The notes: generated by a model from the letters alone, not told the origin. DNA of 16,554 nt from a bacterium (GCA_013203085.1 JABMQX010000503.1:1-16554), one strand, 5' to 3'; positions 8,601 to 16,043 are shown, numbered from the stretch's first letter. Numbers and translations are program-made.

Positions 8601-11004
8601 CGAAATAAAAGTCGCAGCTGGGATCGAGGTCGTCCGGACCTGTCGCCAGATTCGCCGGAAGGCAGTTCTGGTGTCCGGGATACTGCCCCCCGCTGAAGTT
8701 ATAATCCTCCGCTTCCCGGATCTCCATCGTCGCCTCAACACTGGCTCTGGCGAAGTTTCCCGGGACTCCAGCCTCGTTGATTGCACAAACCAAGAATTCG
8801 TAGCTATGCCCCGGTTTGACAGGGACGACTGAGTTCGTGGCAGTCTCCGAAATAGGCGATAGCGGATGACCATCTTCCTGGACCCAGATCTCGTAGCTTG
8901 CGACCCCCTTCTCCGGCGGGGCCTCCCAGGTCAAAACGGCGTTCATGCCCATCTTCAGCCGCAGGTTCCTCGGAGCCGAGGGGCGGGGATAGAGCTTCTT
9001 GTCTCCATAGGTCTCCTGCCCGGTAACACTGCCGTAAGTGCAAGTTCCTGCGATGTCCAACACGCCCTCTGTGCCGGCGGGAACGCTGACTGTGTAAGTG
9101 ATGGTAACGATTCCCCGGTCATCTACCGTCAACTCATAGTTGTCCCAACGGATCTCGTTACCCGTGACCACGCCGCCTCCCGCGTCCGCCACCTCGAGCC
9201 CGGCCGGGAATACCTCCTTGACGTCCACAACCGTGGGGAGGCCGTCCGGGTTCGCCCTGACGTACAGCCTAACCTCCAATGGGACATCCGGCTCGTACGA
9301 ATCGGGCAGAATCCTGAAGGAATAAACAGCCGGCAAAAAATTCGGAACCGATAAGGCATAAGCGAGGTTAGACGTGGGAACATTGTTGCGGTCCGTGAGC
9401 CTCGCAGCAAGGTGGTTTCCTCCGGCATCTTCCTCGAGCTTCGAAGTCATGGAGTTTACGCCTTTAACCAGAGTGATGTCCTCAAACTGTTCCTTTCCGC
9501 CATCCCAGGCGTCCCTCGCGAAGGACAGAGTACCATTGTTCCATGCACGGATCTCATCATCGTTCCGAAAGCGATTGCGCGCCTCCTGAGCCTCCGGCGA
9601 AATAACATTAAGGTGGAAGTACTGCTCGGCATTGTCGTAGGATCCCGTGGCGAAGAACCCGCCCTCGTTGAACACGGGCGTCCAGACCATGGGATTCTGG
9701 GTGACATCCACCCCAATACCGTTCATGAAGTATTGTTGACCCTCCATAGGATTCTGGTTGGCCTCCCCCCCATTGTGCATAAGATGGTCAAAGTCGATGT
9801 CATGGACGCCGGACCAAAGCAGAATACGATCGTCGGGCGTAGAACCCAAGTGCAGCATCTCCTTGAAATAGCCCGGACCGAGGGGCTCCACGCCCCAGAG
9901 CGGATTCAGAATATAGACGATCATTCTGTCAAGGCTGATCTCGGCAAGCTCGGGGGTGATCTCAAGCTGAAACCCCAGTTCGAGCATGGGCTCCCATATC
10001 TCCGGCGCCCTGAAAGTGGTTACGAGGGAGTAGGGATCGTCCAGGGCGACCGGGGGGCCGTCAGTCTGCTTCCACTCATAAGTGACGTCTTCTGCAGGGT
10101 TCACACCGTCAAGGCTTGCTGACTTGCCCGGGTTGAGGATGTGAATGGCGGAAAGCACGCTTTGTGCGGAGTTCGAACCGTCGAGGGTCACGGTCTGCCC
10201 GGACTTGACCATCTGATCCGGTCCCGCACAGGCGCCGTCGGTGAGAACGGGAAGCCATTTTATCTCCTCGGAACTCAGCGCACGGTTATAGATTCGTACT
10301 TCGTCAATGAGACCATCCCAACTTCGGGTCGTCCCGGTGTCCTTCCCGCCTCTGCCAATCATCATGGTGGTCGCACCCGTAACGGTGCCGGTCATGTTGG
10401 GATCAGCACGGCTCGCCGGGGTATCCTCCATCCCGTTTACGTAAAGCTTTGTGAGGCCTCCTGACTCCCAGGTAAGGGTCACGTGTTGCCAGTCCGTGTC
10501 CTGAAGGTTCTCGCAGCTCTCCAACTGCTGTTCACCATCCGTCGCTGTCACACCCACCTTGAGGCAGTTGGTCACACCCGACTGATAACCGACGGCATCG
10601 TAGCGAATCGTGACACTGCTGTCGTTGCCGTCGGGGTCTTGACAGATGAAGAAGCCCTTATCGGTGCCGGTTACGTCGGACTTGATCCACATGGCGACGG
10701 TCAACGCGTCGAGACCGTTGAGATAGTCTTCCCCATCCTCGTCCACCACATGGTCGCCGCTGCCGGAGAATTCCAGGCATCCACCGACCTTGCTCTCCAC
10801 GACCCATGTCGGGCTGTTGACGAGGGAGCCGTCGCGGCCGTTGCCGGAGCTATCCGTGGCGACATCGCCGGAGCCATCGTCAAACGCATAGTGGACCAGC
10901 AGGCCGCTGGAAAGATCCACGGCCGCCGCCGACGGCGTCCAGGCGAGAACTGCCACCAGGGAAAGGAAAAAGACAGTCGAAAGCTTGCTTCTTCTCGCGC
11001 GCAT
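5668..11004 (-). CDS. Giant secreted LamG / Ig-like multidomain protein
   Basis: This 1778-residue protein begins at an ATG with AAGGAG 6 nt upstream and a signal peptide (residues 1-28, ending PSAAA). Approximate domain order: LamG/ConA-like lectin 29-253 (LLVHYAFDDGSG to LIDEVRIYNRALS); a PKD/Ig-like segment 255-335 (AGPDQMVKSGQTVTLDG); an unassigned region 340-560; a DUF11-like strand-rich segment 570-660; fibronectin III 675-755; a CBM6-like module 758-935 (IREAEDYNFSGG); a MAM-like or anchor module 940-1125 (FQDDFEGH); three 80-residue DUF5011/Cry22-type Ig repeats 1129-1368; an unassigned Trp-rich region 1379-1550; a discoidin-like module ~1555-1690; and a C-terminal strand domain. No dockerin, PEP-CTERM or sortase signal is seen. 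It is probably a surface or extracellular carbohydrate-binding or adhesion protein. It starts 34 nt after the preceding gene's stop, so the two are likely co-transcribed. Confidence 0.85.
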   Translation of the reverse strand: MRARRSKLSTVFFLSLVAVLAWTPSAAAVDLSSGLLVHYAFDDGSGDVATDSSGNGRDGSLVNSPTWVVESKVGGCLEFSGSGDHVVDEDGEDYLNGLDALTVAMWIKSDVTGTDKGFFICQDPDGNDSSVTIRYDAVGYQSGVTNCLKVGVTATDGEQQLESCENLQDTDWQHVTLTWESGGLTKLYVNGMEDTPASRADPNMTGTVTGATTMMIGRGGKDTGTTRSWDGLIDEVRIYNRALSSEEIKWLPVLTDGACAGPDQMVKSGQTVTLDGSNSAQSVLSAIHILNPGKSASLDGVNPAEDVTYEWKQTDGPPVALDDPYSLVTTFRAPEIWEPMLELGFQLEITPELAEISLDRMIVYILNPLWGVEPLGPGYFKEMLHLGSTPDDRILLWSGVHDIDFDHLMHNGGEANQNPMEGQQYFMNGIGVDVTQNPMVWTPVFNEGGFFATGSYDNAEQYFHLNVISPEAQEARNRFRNDDEIRAWNNGTLSFARDAWDGGKEQFEDITLVKGVNSMTSKLEEDAGGNHLAARLTDRNNVPTSNLAYALSVPNFLPAVYSFRILPDSYEPDVPLEVRLYVRANPDGLPTVVDVKEVFPAGLEVADAGGGVVTGNEIRWDNYELTVDDRGIVTITYTVSVPAGTEGVLDIAGTCTYGSVTGQETYGDKKLYPRPSAPRNLRLKMGMNAVLTWEAPPEKGVASYEIWVQEDGHPLSPISETATNSVVPVKPGHSYEFLVCAINEAGVPGNFARASVEATMEIREAEDYNFSGGQYPGHQNCLPANLATGPDDLDPSCDFYFDNPNFTGPNAYRPADHQSIRNIGTDENPLWILAMNDFPGNWWRYGCNVPEPGPEDPPGGHVQIEIRVASPNGGIVDLYWDEVYVGSVSFVTGGWRAFEVFSLPHTFATTPGEHVLRVEIAGGKANIDTIGVAYNQPPIEAIFQDDFEGHANLYEIIGSRWTVVNGSGDPNATFRLWDTSGDPIGGTDPNLDGMNGNYAITISLTNPDADMNEELITPILDCTGFFDVYLYWAVNYRPYEMDSSQQQTLDLGIRVSENGTTWSDWLNLTGLKRTNVFMEESGGQYVNIAPYADGKYIQLRWYYYDAEADFWVALDNIIISGTPVEEPTDTTPPEITLSGENPLTLEAGTPYDEPGYTATDDVDEDITANVVVTGTVDHTTVGTYELRYNVSDSSGNPAEERLRTVNVVDTTPPVIVLLGDNPLTLECGEDYVDPGCTATDECCGDLTTEVVVTGSVDCTALGTYTLYYNVSDGSGNAAVEKTRTVNVVDTTAPDITLLGDNLFTLELGTPFEDPGWTATDFFDIDLTADVIVTGTVDHTTEGTYYLNYNVSDSSGNAADEEVRTVEVVETPPPVSTACHETWISWDYQTPFERPPLGELWWFREWTITVHARQHWNDAHFWFTSNPRIRIGWGMFGPAPPGFSPYAIFWWGREVTEGAPISYESPETGETVTTTATKLTFYPPTEGFGWGPEDWVFPACSEFQFSVSTNWYYNKEDVPGADDVIHELTFDGGPLSWNTPAFAPGTASTTQIAHQEGYDAVNSAEHAVDFDFSTAAVVSDDANLLVLDLGTERDINHLTVLSVDLSAYSNPALIEVCVGSEDDGTTFDQSLGVLSFPPANQGTGGRDEFEPVTKQYFRLEVLDLWNSESELNGSAVGASFAELTLNGPNEFASVPLFTDVRISYNDAEGVAVGWQSAPGSTYTIYYTDGPLGESTVWTPVLTLEGTGTPMEWIDDGTQTGTHPAEAGVFGRFYKIAREN
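6901..7620 (-). repeat. Three tandem 240-nt coding repeats (Ig-like, DUF5011/Cry22 type)
   Basis: Units 6901-7140, 7141-7380 and 7381-7620 are each exactly 240 nt (80 residues) and aligned without gaps. All share TLE, then an Asp/Glu-Pro-Gly motif, TATD, VVVTG-like strands, an LxYNVSD motif and SGN(A/P)A. The middle unit carries five cysteines (LEC, PGC, ECC, VDC) at places where the others have none. The repeats stiffen or space the secreted protein. Confidence 0.85.
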
Positions 11005-11010
11005 GATGCA

Positions 11011-11016
11011 CTCCTT
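11011..11016 (-). promoter_or_regulatory. Ribosome-binding site of the giant LamG protein gene
   Basis: On the minus strand this reads AAGGAG, 6 nt before the ATG at 11004-11002. It supports that start over the GTG a few bases upstream. Confidence 0.65.
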
Positions 11017-11038
11017 TCTCTACGAAAAACGTCAATTA

Positions 11039-11581
11039 TCATTCGCTGTTTGAGCCCTTTGTGGGCTGTCGACAAATGTGGATTGCTTTCTCGAACAGAC
11101 CCATCAACTCCGATGGGATCCAGGGTTTCTGCTGGAGTTTTGAGAAGGCTTCGTGGAGCTTTTCGGGCGGGTATTGCGTGATCCTGTGCTGATGAAACAC
11201 GAGGGCGCTGGCGATGGCGGCGTAGTAGATCGCGGTTCCGGCGATTTGCTCGCTGTCGGTGTCCCTTCGCTGGGCCAGTTCCTTGCCGTAGTCCTTGATC
11301 GTCTTGATGACCGCCAGATCGGTCTCCGAAGTCAGAAGAAGGTGGGCCATGGTTTGACCAGCCGCGGCAAGAACTTCATTGCAGGACCAGTTGAGAAGGG
11401 AAGGCAGGGAATGAGGGACGGCAGGATCAAGAATGAGCTTATTGGCGAGGATGGCCCCCAGAAGTTCTTCGGGCGGTTGATCGCAGCCGAGATGGCCATC
11501 GGCGGGGGCTTCTGCGGCAAGTGACAGCGCGCGGGCGATCTTCTGAGGGCCGCCCGGTCCGCATGTCGTTTCCTCTTTCAT
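11039..11581 (-). CDS. Unrecognised 180-residue cytoplasmic protein between sigma factor and LamG gene
   Basis: I do not recognise the family. I chose the ATG at 11581 (starting MKEETTCGPGG) because GGAG lies 8 nt upstream; the frame is open further, to 11668, but that extension looks non-coding. The protein has no signal peptide or clear membrane segment. It is mostly helical and moderately hydrophobic, with stretches such as EELLGAILANKLIL, AGTAIYYAAIASALVFHQH and PSELMGLFEKAIHI. The stop is 34 nt before the start of the giant secreted protein, and the sigma factor gene ends 290 nt upstream, so it is likely part of the same transcription unit. Its place after an ECF-like sigma factor would suit an anti-sigma or regulatory partner, but nothing in the sequence shows that. 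An ATGA overlap may couple it to a small upstream frame. Confidence 0.6.
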   Translation of the reverse strand: MKEETTCGPGGPQKIARALSLAAEAPADGHLGCDQPPEELLGAILANKLILDPAVPHSLPSLLNWSCNEVLAAAGQTMAHLLLTSETDLAVIKTIKDYGKELAQRRDTDSEQIAGTAIYYAAIASALVFHQHRITQYPPEKLHEAFSKLQQKPWIPSELMGLFEKAIHICRQPTKGSNSE

Positions 11582-11681
11582 TTGCTGAACTCCGGTTTGC
11601 ATCCGCAACCGAGCACCGTTTCCGGCGAAATCTCCACAATCTGTCCTTCCAGATGGTGTCCACGTCAATCAGGGGGTTCAT
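11578..11681 (-). pseudogene. Possible small ORF needing one frameshift, overlapping the next start by ATGA
   Basis: An ATG at 11681-11679 follows a strong GGAGGGGGAA ribosome-binding site and reads MNPLIDVDTIWKD. A different frame takes over plausibly around 11645, reading IVEISPETVLGCGCKPEFSK, and ends in a TGA that overlaps the ATG of the next gene as ATGA. A single-base indel would join them into a ~34-residue peptide with a GCGC motif. Neither frame alone is convincing: the first runs on into Arg-rich sequence and the second has no start. This could be a sequencing error, a decayed gene, true frameshifting or chance. Confidence 0.28.
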
Positions 11682-11871
11682 TTCCCCCTCCACTAATACA
11701 TACGCAAGTCGGATCATGATCTGGCTCGATAGGGTGATTTTGTGTGAAAAACTTCGGCGGGAGTTACGCGATTAACGGGATTCCGAGAACCATTCTGACT
11801 ATCCCGGTATCTGGTCCTCTTCCTCCCCCTTCATGCTCGTTGCCCCCTGCGAGATTCCCACCTCTGCTCCA

Positions 11872-12636
11872 TCAACCCCGCGAGAGGACTTTCATCAGGT
11901 AGCGAATCTCGTCGTCAACGTCCGCATCGGACGTCACAAACTGCCGCACGTGACCCCGTAGCACGGCACGGAAACGGCGCTTCATAGTGAGGATCATGTT
12001 GGACGCCTCATCCGTTCTCGATATGCCGTACGTGTCGCAGAGGTCGGTGAGAGAAGGGGGTGCGGTGTTCTCCAGAATCGGTTGTAGTACCCTGGCCCGA
12101 AACACCTCCCAGTGGGTCGTGCTGTTCGTTTCACGGCATTTCCCGACTACCTCGGCAATGACTTGATCCAGGACCGCCGACGCCCAGACGTAGTCAAACA
12201 CCTCAGCGGGGTCGGCCGTGTAGACCGGTTCGGGGATGGTCGCCGGGTCGATCTCTTCCAGGCTCACAAGCCCCCCCTCGGGCATGCGCCGCTTGGCTTG
12301 CTTGGCGCGGCGAACGCTGACCGCATAGTGATCCAACGACCTCAACAGAAATGTCCGGAATCGTGCCTTGGCGCGATCGGCCTTTTGAATGAGTCCCCGG
12401 CCCAACACCACCTCATGAAAAAAGCCCTGTGTCAGGTCTTTCGCTGCCTCATGGGAATTGCCTCTGCAGCGGAGATAGCAATAGACGGGTTTCCAGTACC
12501 GGAGGAGGAACTCCCGCAGCGCCTCATGCCGTCCAGGCTCGTTTTGTGACCGCGCAACGAAGATCTCGGTCCAGTGCGTGGTCCGGAACACGCCGTTCGG
12601 CTGACTGGTCCCTGTGCGGTCACTGCGTTCTGCCAT
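11872..12636 (-). CDS. ECF-like RNA polymerase sigma factor of the planctomycete kinase-linked type
   Basis: The 254-residue protein has region 2 features at ~35-110 (REFLLRYWKPVYCYLRCRG, then DLTQGFF and RAKARFRTFLLRSL). A region 4-like helix-turn-helix lies at ~150-232 (LTDLCDTYGIS, then MKRRFRAVLRGHV). The leader FRTTHWTEIF is typical of sigma factors encoded beside Ser/Thr kinases in planctomycetes. It should direct core polymerase to a private promoter set. The ATG at 12636 lies inside the upstream kinase gene, whose stop is at 12620. The 17-nt overlap strongly suggests translational coupling, with a GGGCGGAAG stretch just before the start. I expect its activity to depend on the kinase, directly or through a partner, because no obvious anti-sigma factor is nearby. 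The sigma family call is secure; target promoters cannot be told from this window. Confidence 0.8.
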   Translation of the reverse strand: MAERSDRTGTSQPNGVFRTTHWTEIFVARSQNEPGRHEALREFLLRYWKPVYCYLRCRGNSHEAAKDLTQGFFHEVVLGRGLIQKADRAKARFRTFLLRSLDHYAVSVRRAKQAKRRMPEGGLVSLEEIDPATIPEPVYTADPAEVFDYVWASAVLDQVIAEVVGKCRETNSTTHWEVFRARVLQPILENTAPPSLTDLCDTYGISRTDEASNMILTMKRRFRAVLRGHVRQFVTSDADVDDEIRYLMKVLSRG

Positions 12637-15550
12637 CTACTTCCGCCCTGCCCGAGGGAATCGCTTCCGTTGCATGTCCGGCGAGGCCGGGCAGAGACCT
12701 GACCTCGAAAAAATCGAACGAGGCATCAATCTCTGGAGCCTCGGTCCCGGAACCGTTTTTGGCAAAGAGCCCCACCTGCTTGACAGTCCCATCGCCCCAG
12801 AACGCCGCACGTTGAAAGAGACGCGTAAAGTCGGATTCCGGGTATCTCGTGGGAAGATATGTTTCGCCATCCAGGCTTGTGGAGAATGTGTAGCGACGCC
12901 CCCGCTTGGTGATGCGGAGCCACACTCTCTCCAATTCGCGCGGTGCCACCATATTCGTGTGGATCAACCTTCCCTGGGTTTCCACTGCAACAGAAAATAC
13001 GGGGCCGAGGCGACTGGCCCACTGGTACGTGAACTTCACATAGTTGTCCTCATCGTTATAGAAGATCAGACCCGCCTGATTCCAGGAGGCCATAGGCCTG
13101 AAAGATGAGATGCACGTTGTGAGTTGAGAATCGCCCCCTTCGGCTGCTGGACAGTCTATCAGAAACAGATTCTTATAGTCATTATCGGATCTGGCGAATC
13201 CACCATCCTGAGTCGTAATGGTGAGAGTGCCCTGGTTTTCCGTTAGAGAGAAGTGCGAGGGATCGGAGTTGAGCATCTTCCAGTCAAGACCGAGGTTGCC
13301 GTCAAAGCCATCGTAAGCCAGCACCTTGCCACTGGCTTCGTCTGCGGTTGTCCCTTCCGTCCCCTGTCCACTGAGTTTGCGCTTTTCGTGGAGGACATCA
13401 TCCAGATTATCCTTTGCCCAAAGTGTGTTCGGGTGTTCCTCGCCCTGAAGGCGGCGCCTGATATCGACAATGCGCCTGTTGACCTCCTCAACCTCGGATA
13501 GCTTCCCTCTTCTCCACAGGACGTTTGCCAGGCAATTCATGGCCCAGAGAGTTGGTCGGGCCTCCTCCCCGAAGCCGCGGAGACAGGTTTCCATAAGTTC
13601 TATGCGCAGCGCCTCGGCCTCTTCCAGCCTACTGTTTCTTTCAAGAAGAACGGCTAACCGTTCCATGAAGGAGGCCGTGTCGGGGTGTTCCTGTCCCAGG
13701 ATGTGCCGTCCAATTTCAAGGCATCGCCTGACCAACACCTCCGCCTCATTGAGTTTGCCCCTCAGCTCAAGGACCATGGCCAGCATCCTCATTGTCCGCA
13801 GCGTGTCCCAGTTATCCTCCCCATGCAGGCGACGCTGGATCTCGACAACCTGCCTGAGCAGTTCTTCCGCCTCACCGAGCTTGCCTCTTCTCGCCAGCGT
13901 GTCAGCCAGACCCCTCATCGATTGGAGCGTAAATGTGTGTTCTTCCCCCTGAACGCTGCGGAAAGTGTCGACAATGTGCCTGAACAGTTCCTCCGCCTCA
14001 CCGAGCTTGCCTCTCCTCGCCAGCGTGTCAGCCAAACCGTTCATTGAATGGAGTGTGTCGGAGTGCTTTTGCCCTTGAAGCCGCCGGCGAACGTAGACGA
14101 CCTGCCTGAGCATCGCCTCTGCCTCGTCGTACCTCGCTCTTGCCGCAAGAGTGATTCCCAGACTGTTCATGGACTGGAGCGTGTCCGGGTGCTCCTTCCC
14201 CAAGACACCATTGCGTATCTCGAGAGCGCGAGAGAACTGCATCTCGGCAGCATCTAAACGACTGAGACTGTAATATGTTCCGCCGATTGTCATTCGAACC
14301 GCCGCTTCAACCTGTGGCTGGTCGGCCAGCTCTGCCTCCGCCCTATCAGCAGCACCGTCCAGGGCTTCCCGGAGAGAGAGCTCCCGTCCCAGAGCTTTCC
14401 TCGGGTCAACGGACGTTAGGATGCCATCGAGGAACTTGTAGACTGCCTGTCGTCTATCCGCTTCCTTTTGGACATTCTTCCGCTCCTGCTCCGTCCTGTT
14501 TTTTTCACGAACAACACGGAGGTGAGCGAACACCGCCATACCGATAAGAGCCGCCAGAACCGAACATGCGACGGCCACAGGCAGGCGATATTTCTTGATG
14601 CGTTTGCGAAGGAAGTAAGCGGTAGTTGGCCGTCTGGCAGTGAGAGGCTCGCCGCTAAGGTAGTTCTCGACGTCCTGAGCGAGGGCCCCGGCAGAAGCGT
14701 AGCGATCCTTCGGATCATGAGCCAGAGATTTCAGAAGCAGGGCCTCCAGCTCCCGGTCTACGTCTTTCGTGACCTCACGCGGACGCTTCACTTCCTGCTC
14801 CGCAATGCGACGCAGAACCTCGTACCGCGTTCCTGAGAGATCGTGCGGCGATTCGCCGGACAGCAGACGGAACAAGATCACGCCAAGGCTGTACACATCG
14901 GTCCGCGTATCAATCTGGTCCAATCTCCCGGAGGCCTGCTCCGGCGACATGTAGGCCGGCGTACCGGCGGCCTCGCCATCCGGTGACACGCTCAGGTCCG
15001 AAGCGCCCTCCAGAAAGGCCTTCGCCAATCCGAAATCCAGAATGTGCGGTTGCCCGTCGGGCGTCACGAGGACGTTGGAGGGTTTCAAGTCGCGGTGGAT
15101 CACCCCACGCTCGTGCGCATGCTGGACCGCCTGGCAGACCGTCCGCATGAGCTCCAGGATTTGCCTCTGCGCCAAGCGATGCTTCTCGACAAAGGCATCC
15201 AGAGGCAGGCCCTCAATCAGTTCCATGGCGTAGTAGTACACGCCCTGGTGAAGACCGCTGTCGTGAATTTGGGCGATGTTGGGATGGTGCAGGCGGGCAG
15301 TGAGTTCTACCTCTCGCTCGAAACGCGCACGATCCTTTTTTGTAGCGAAGGCTCCTCTGCCAAGGAGCTTCAGTGCAACGCTTCGCTGGGTGCCCAACTG
15401 CACGGCACGCCAGACCGTCCCCATACCTCCTTCGCCCAGCGGCCCCACGATTTCGTAACAGTCAACCTTCGGCGCAGCATCGGACCCGCCTTTCTCTGGC
15501 CCAGGCCCGCTGATCGGAGGAAGCTGGCTGTCATCCCCACGTTCCGTCAT
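12620..15550 (-). CDS. Membrane Ser/Thr protein kinase with TPR array and DUF1349-like lectin-fold C-terminus
   Basis: This 976-residue protein starts at an ATG preceded by GAGGGA. The PknB-type kinase domain (~32-297) has every key motif: glycine loop GEGGMG 39-44, Lys61 in VALKLL, catalytic HRDLKPSN 152-159, DFG 172-174 and GTPAYMSPEQ 196-205. A single membrane span follows at ~323-343 (VAVACSVLAALIGMAVF). After a charged coiled linker, six 42-residue kinesin-light-chain-type TPRs run from 454 to 705 (EHPDTLQSMNSLG pattern). The C-terminus, ~745-952, matches the DUF1349/ConA-like fold (AYDGFDGNLGLDW, SWNQAGLIFYNDEDNYVKF, WLRITKRGRRYTFS). By topology the kinase is cytoplasmic and the TPR and lectin-like parts are outside, a likely ligand- or glycan-sensing half. 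Phosphorylation targets are unknown; the overlapping sigma factor gene is the obvious candidate partner. Length and completeness suggest a functional gene. Confidence 0.88.
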   Translation of the reverse strand: MTERGDDSQLPPISGPGPEKGGSDAAPKVDCYEIVGPLGEGGMGTVWRAVQLGTQRSVALKLLGRGAFATKKDRARFEREVELTARLHHPNIAQIHDSGLHQGVYYYAMELIEGLPLDAFVEKHRLAQRQILELMRTVCQAVQHAHERGVIHRDLKPSNVLVTPDGQPHILDFGLAKAFLEGASDLSVSPDGEAAGTPAYMSPEQASGRLDQIDTRTDVYSLGVILFRLLSGESPHDLSGTRYEVLRRIAEQEVKRPREVTKDVDRELEALLLKSLAHDPKDRYASAGALAQDVENYLSGEPLTARRPTTAYFLRKRIKKYRLPVAVACSVLAALIGMAVFAHLRVVREKNRTEQERKNVQKEADRRQAVYKFLDGILTSVDPRKALGRELSLREALDGAADRAEAELADQPQVEAAVRMTIGGTYYSLSRLDAAEMQFSRALEIRNGVLGKEHPDTLQSMNSLGITLAARARYDEAEAMLRQVVYVRRRLQGQKHSDTLHSMNGLADTLARRGKLGEAEELFRHIVDTFRSVQGEEHTFTLQSMRGLADTLARRGKLGEAEELLRQVVEIQRRLHGEDNWDTLRTMRMLAMVLELRGKLNEAEVLVRRCLEIGRHILGQEHPDTASFMERLAVLLERNSRLEEAEALRIELMETCLRGFGEEARPTLWAMNCLANVLWRRGKLSEVEEVNRRIVDIRRRLQGEEHPNTLWAKDNLDDVLHEKRKLSGQGTEGTTADEASGKVLAYDGFDGNLGLDWKMLNSDPSHFSLTENQGTLTITTQDGGFARSDNDYKNLFLIDCPAAEGGDSQLTTCISSFRPMASWNQAGLIFYNDEDNYVKFTYQWASRLGPVFSVAVETQGRLIHTNMVAPRELERVWLRITKRGRRYTFSTSLDGETYLPTRYPESDFTRLFQRAAFWGDGTVKQVGLFAKNGSGTEAPEIDASFDFFEVRSLPGLAGHATEAIPSGRAEVDGRTQ
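13436..14191 (-). repeat. Six tandem 126-nt TPR-coding units in the kinase gene
   Basis: Units begin at residues 454, 496, 538, 580, 622 and 664, each exactly 42 residues. Units two and three share LADTLARRGKLGEAEEL, and their DNA is almost identical across about 50 nt (starting at 13861 and 13987, 126 bp apart). This points to a fairly recent duplication. Confidence 0.8.
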
Positions 15551-16043
15551 GGCGAATTCCCTCTTTCACCTGCGACAGATAGGCTCAGAGAACGCAGTCT
15601 CCGTAGTCCTAAGCCACACATTTGGAACCGGTGGCCTCAATCCTGCTAAGTTCTCTGTAACCAGTCTACCTTGTTCAGGTTACGGGTCAAGCGGAAAAAG
15701 GGGCCTCCCTGCCCCTGACCTCGCTCACGCGGAACTCAGACAGCATGTCAGCTTGTCGAAACCTTACCGTTTGGCTCCCCATCCCAGGACCCAGGAACCG
15801 CCCGGGAGAATGCCGCCGCTCGATCCTCCCTCATCTCTTCGCGGTCTTTAAGACGCACCCCTACTCGACACTGACACACATCCGGCACATGGCGACCGGA
15901 TACGACACTGCGATGCCAGCCGATGGGCGACCAGCCCAAACAATTGGTTGAACTTCCGATTTTCTTACACCGCGCGGAAATTTTCGCCATTTTTGGGGTA
16001 TTTGATTATGGAGGCGTATGCGAGCATCAAGGAGGGAAAAGAA
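15551..16043. promoter_or_regulatory. Divergent intergenic region between kinase operon and beta-helix gene
   Basis: This 493-bp gap separates two outward-facing starts, so it should hold both promoters. I could not fix a -35/-10 pair with confidence. Visible structure includes a hairpin AGGGGC/GCCCCT (15699-15704 with 15711-15716) flanked by GGTCA/TGACC (15685-15689 and 15716-15720). There is also a small stem TGGGC/GCCCA (15924-15928 with 15934-15938). An AT-rich block at ~15940-16015 includes CGGAAATTTTCG, an almost perfect palindrome and possible operator. A minus-strand frame at 15861-16472 is open but lies antisense to the beta-helix gene and is not credible. Confidence 0.4.
16031..16035 (+). 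promoter_or_regulatory. Ribosome-binding site of the beta-helix gene
   Basis: GGAGG lies 8 nt before the ATG at 16044. A clean signal peptide follows, so this start is well supported. Confidence 0.7.

Noticed and set aside
9412..10122. Plus-strand open frame of 236 residues
   Set aside because: Antisense to the LamG protein gene; no ribosome-binding site and no recognisable domain.
10483..11181. Plus-strand open frame of 232 residues
   Set aside because: Antisense to the LamG N-terminus, the 34-nt gap and the next gene; a GC-driven shadow.
11776..11806. CGGGAT/ATCCCG hairpin as a terminator after the sigma gene
   Set aside because: Six-bp stem with a 19-nt loop and no following T-tract; too weak to call.
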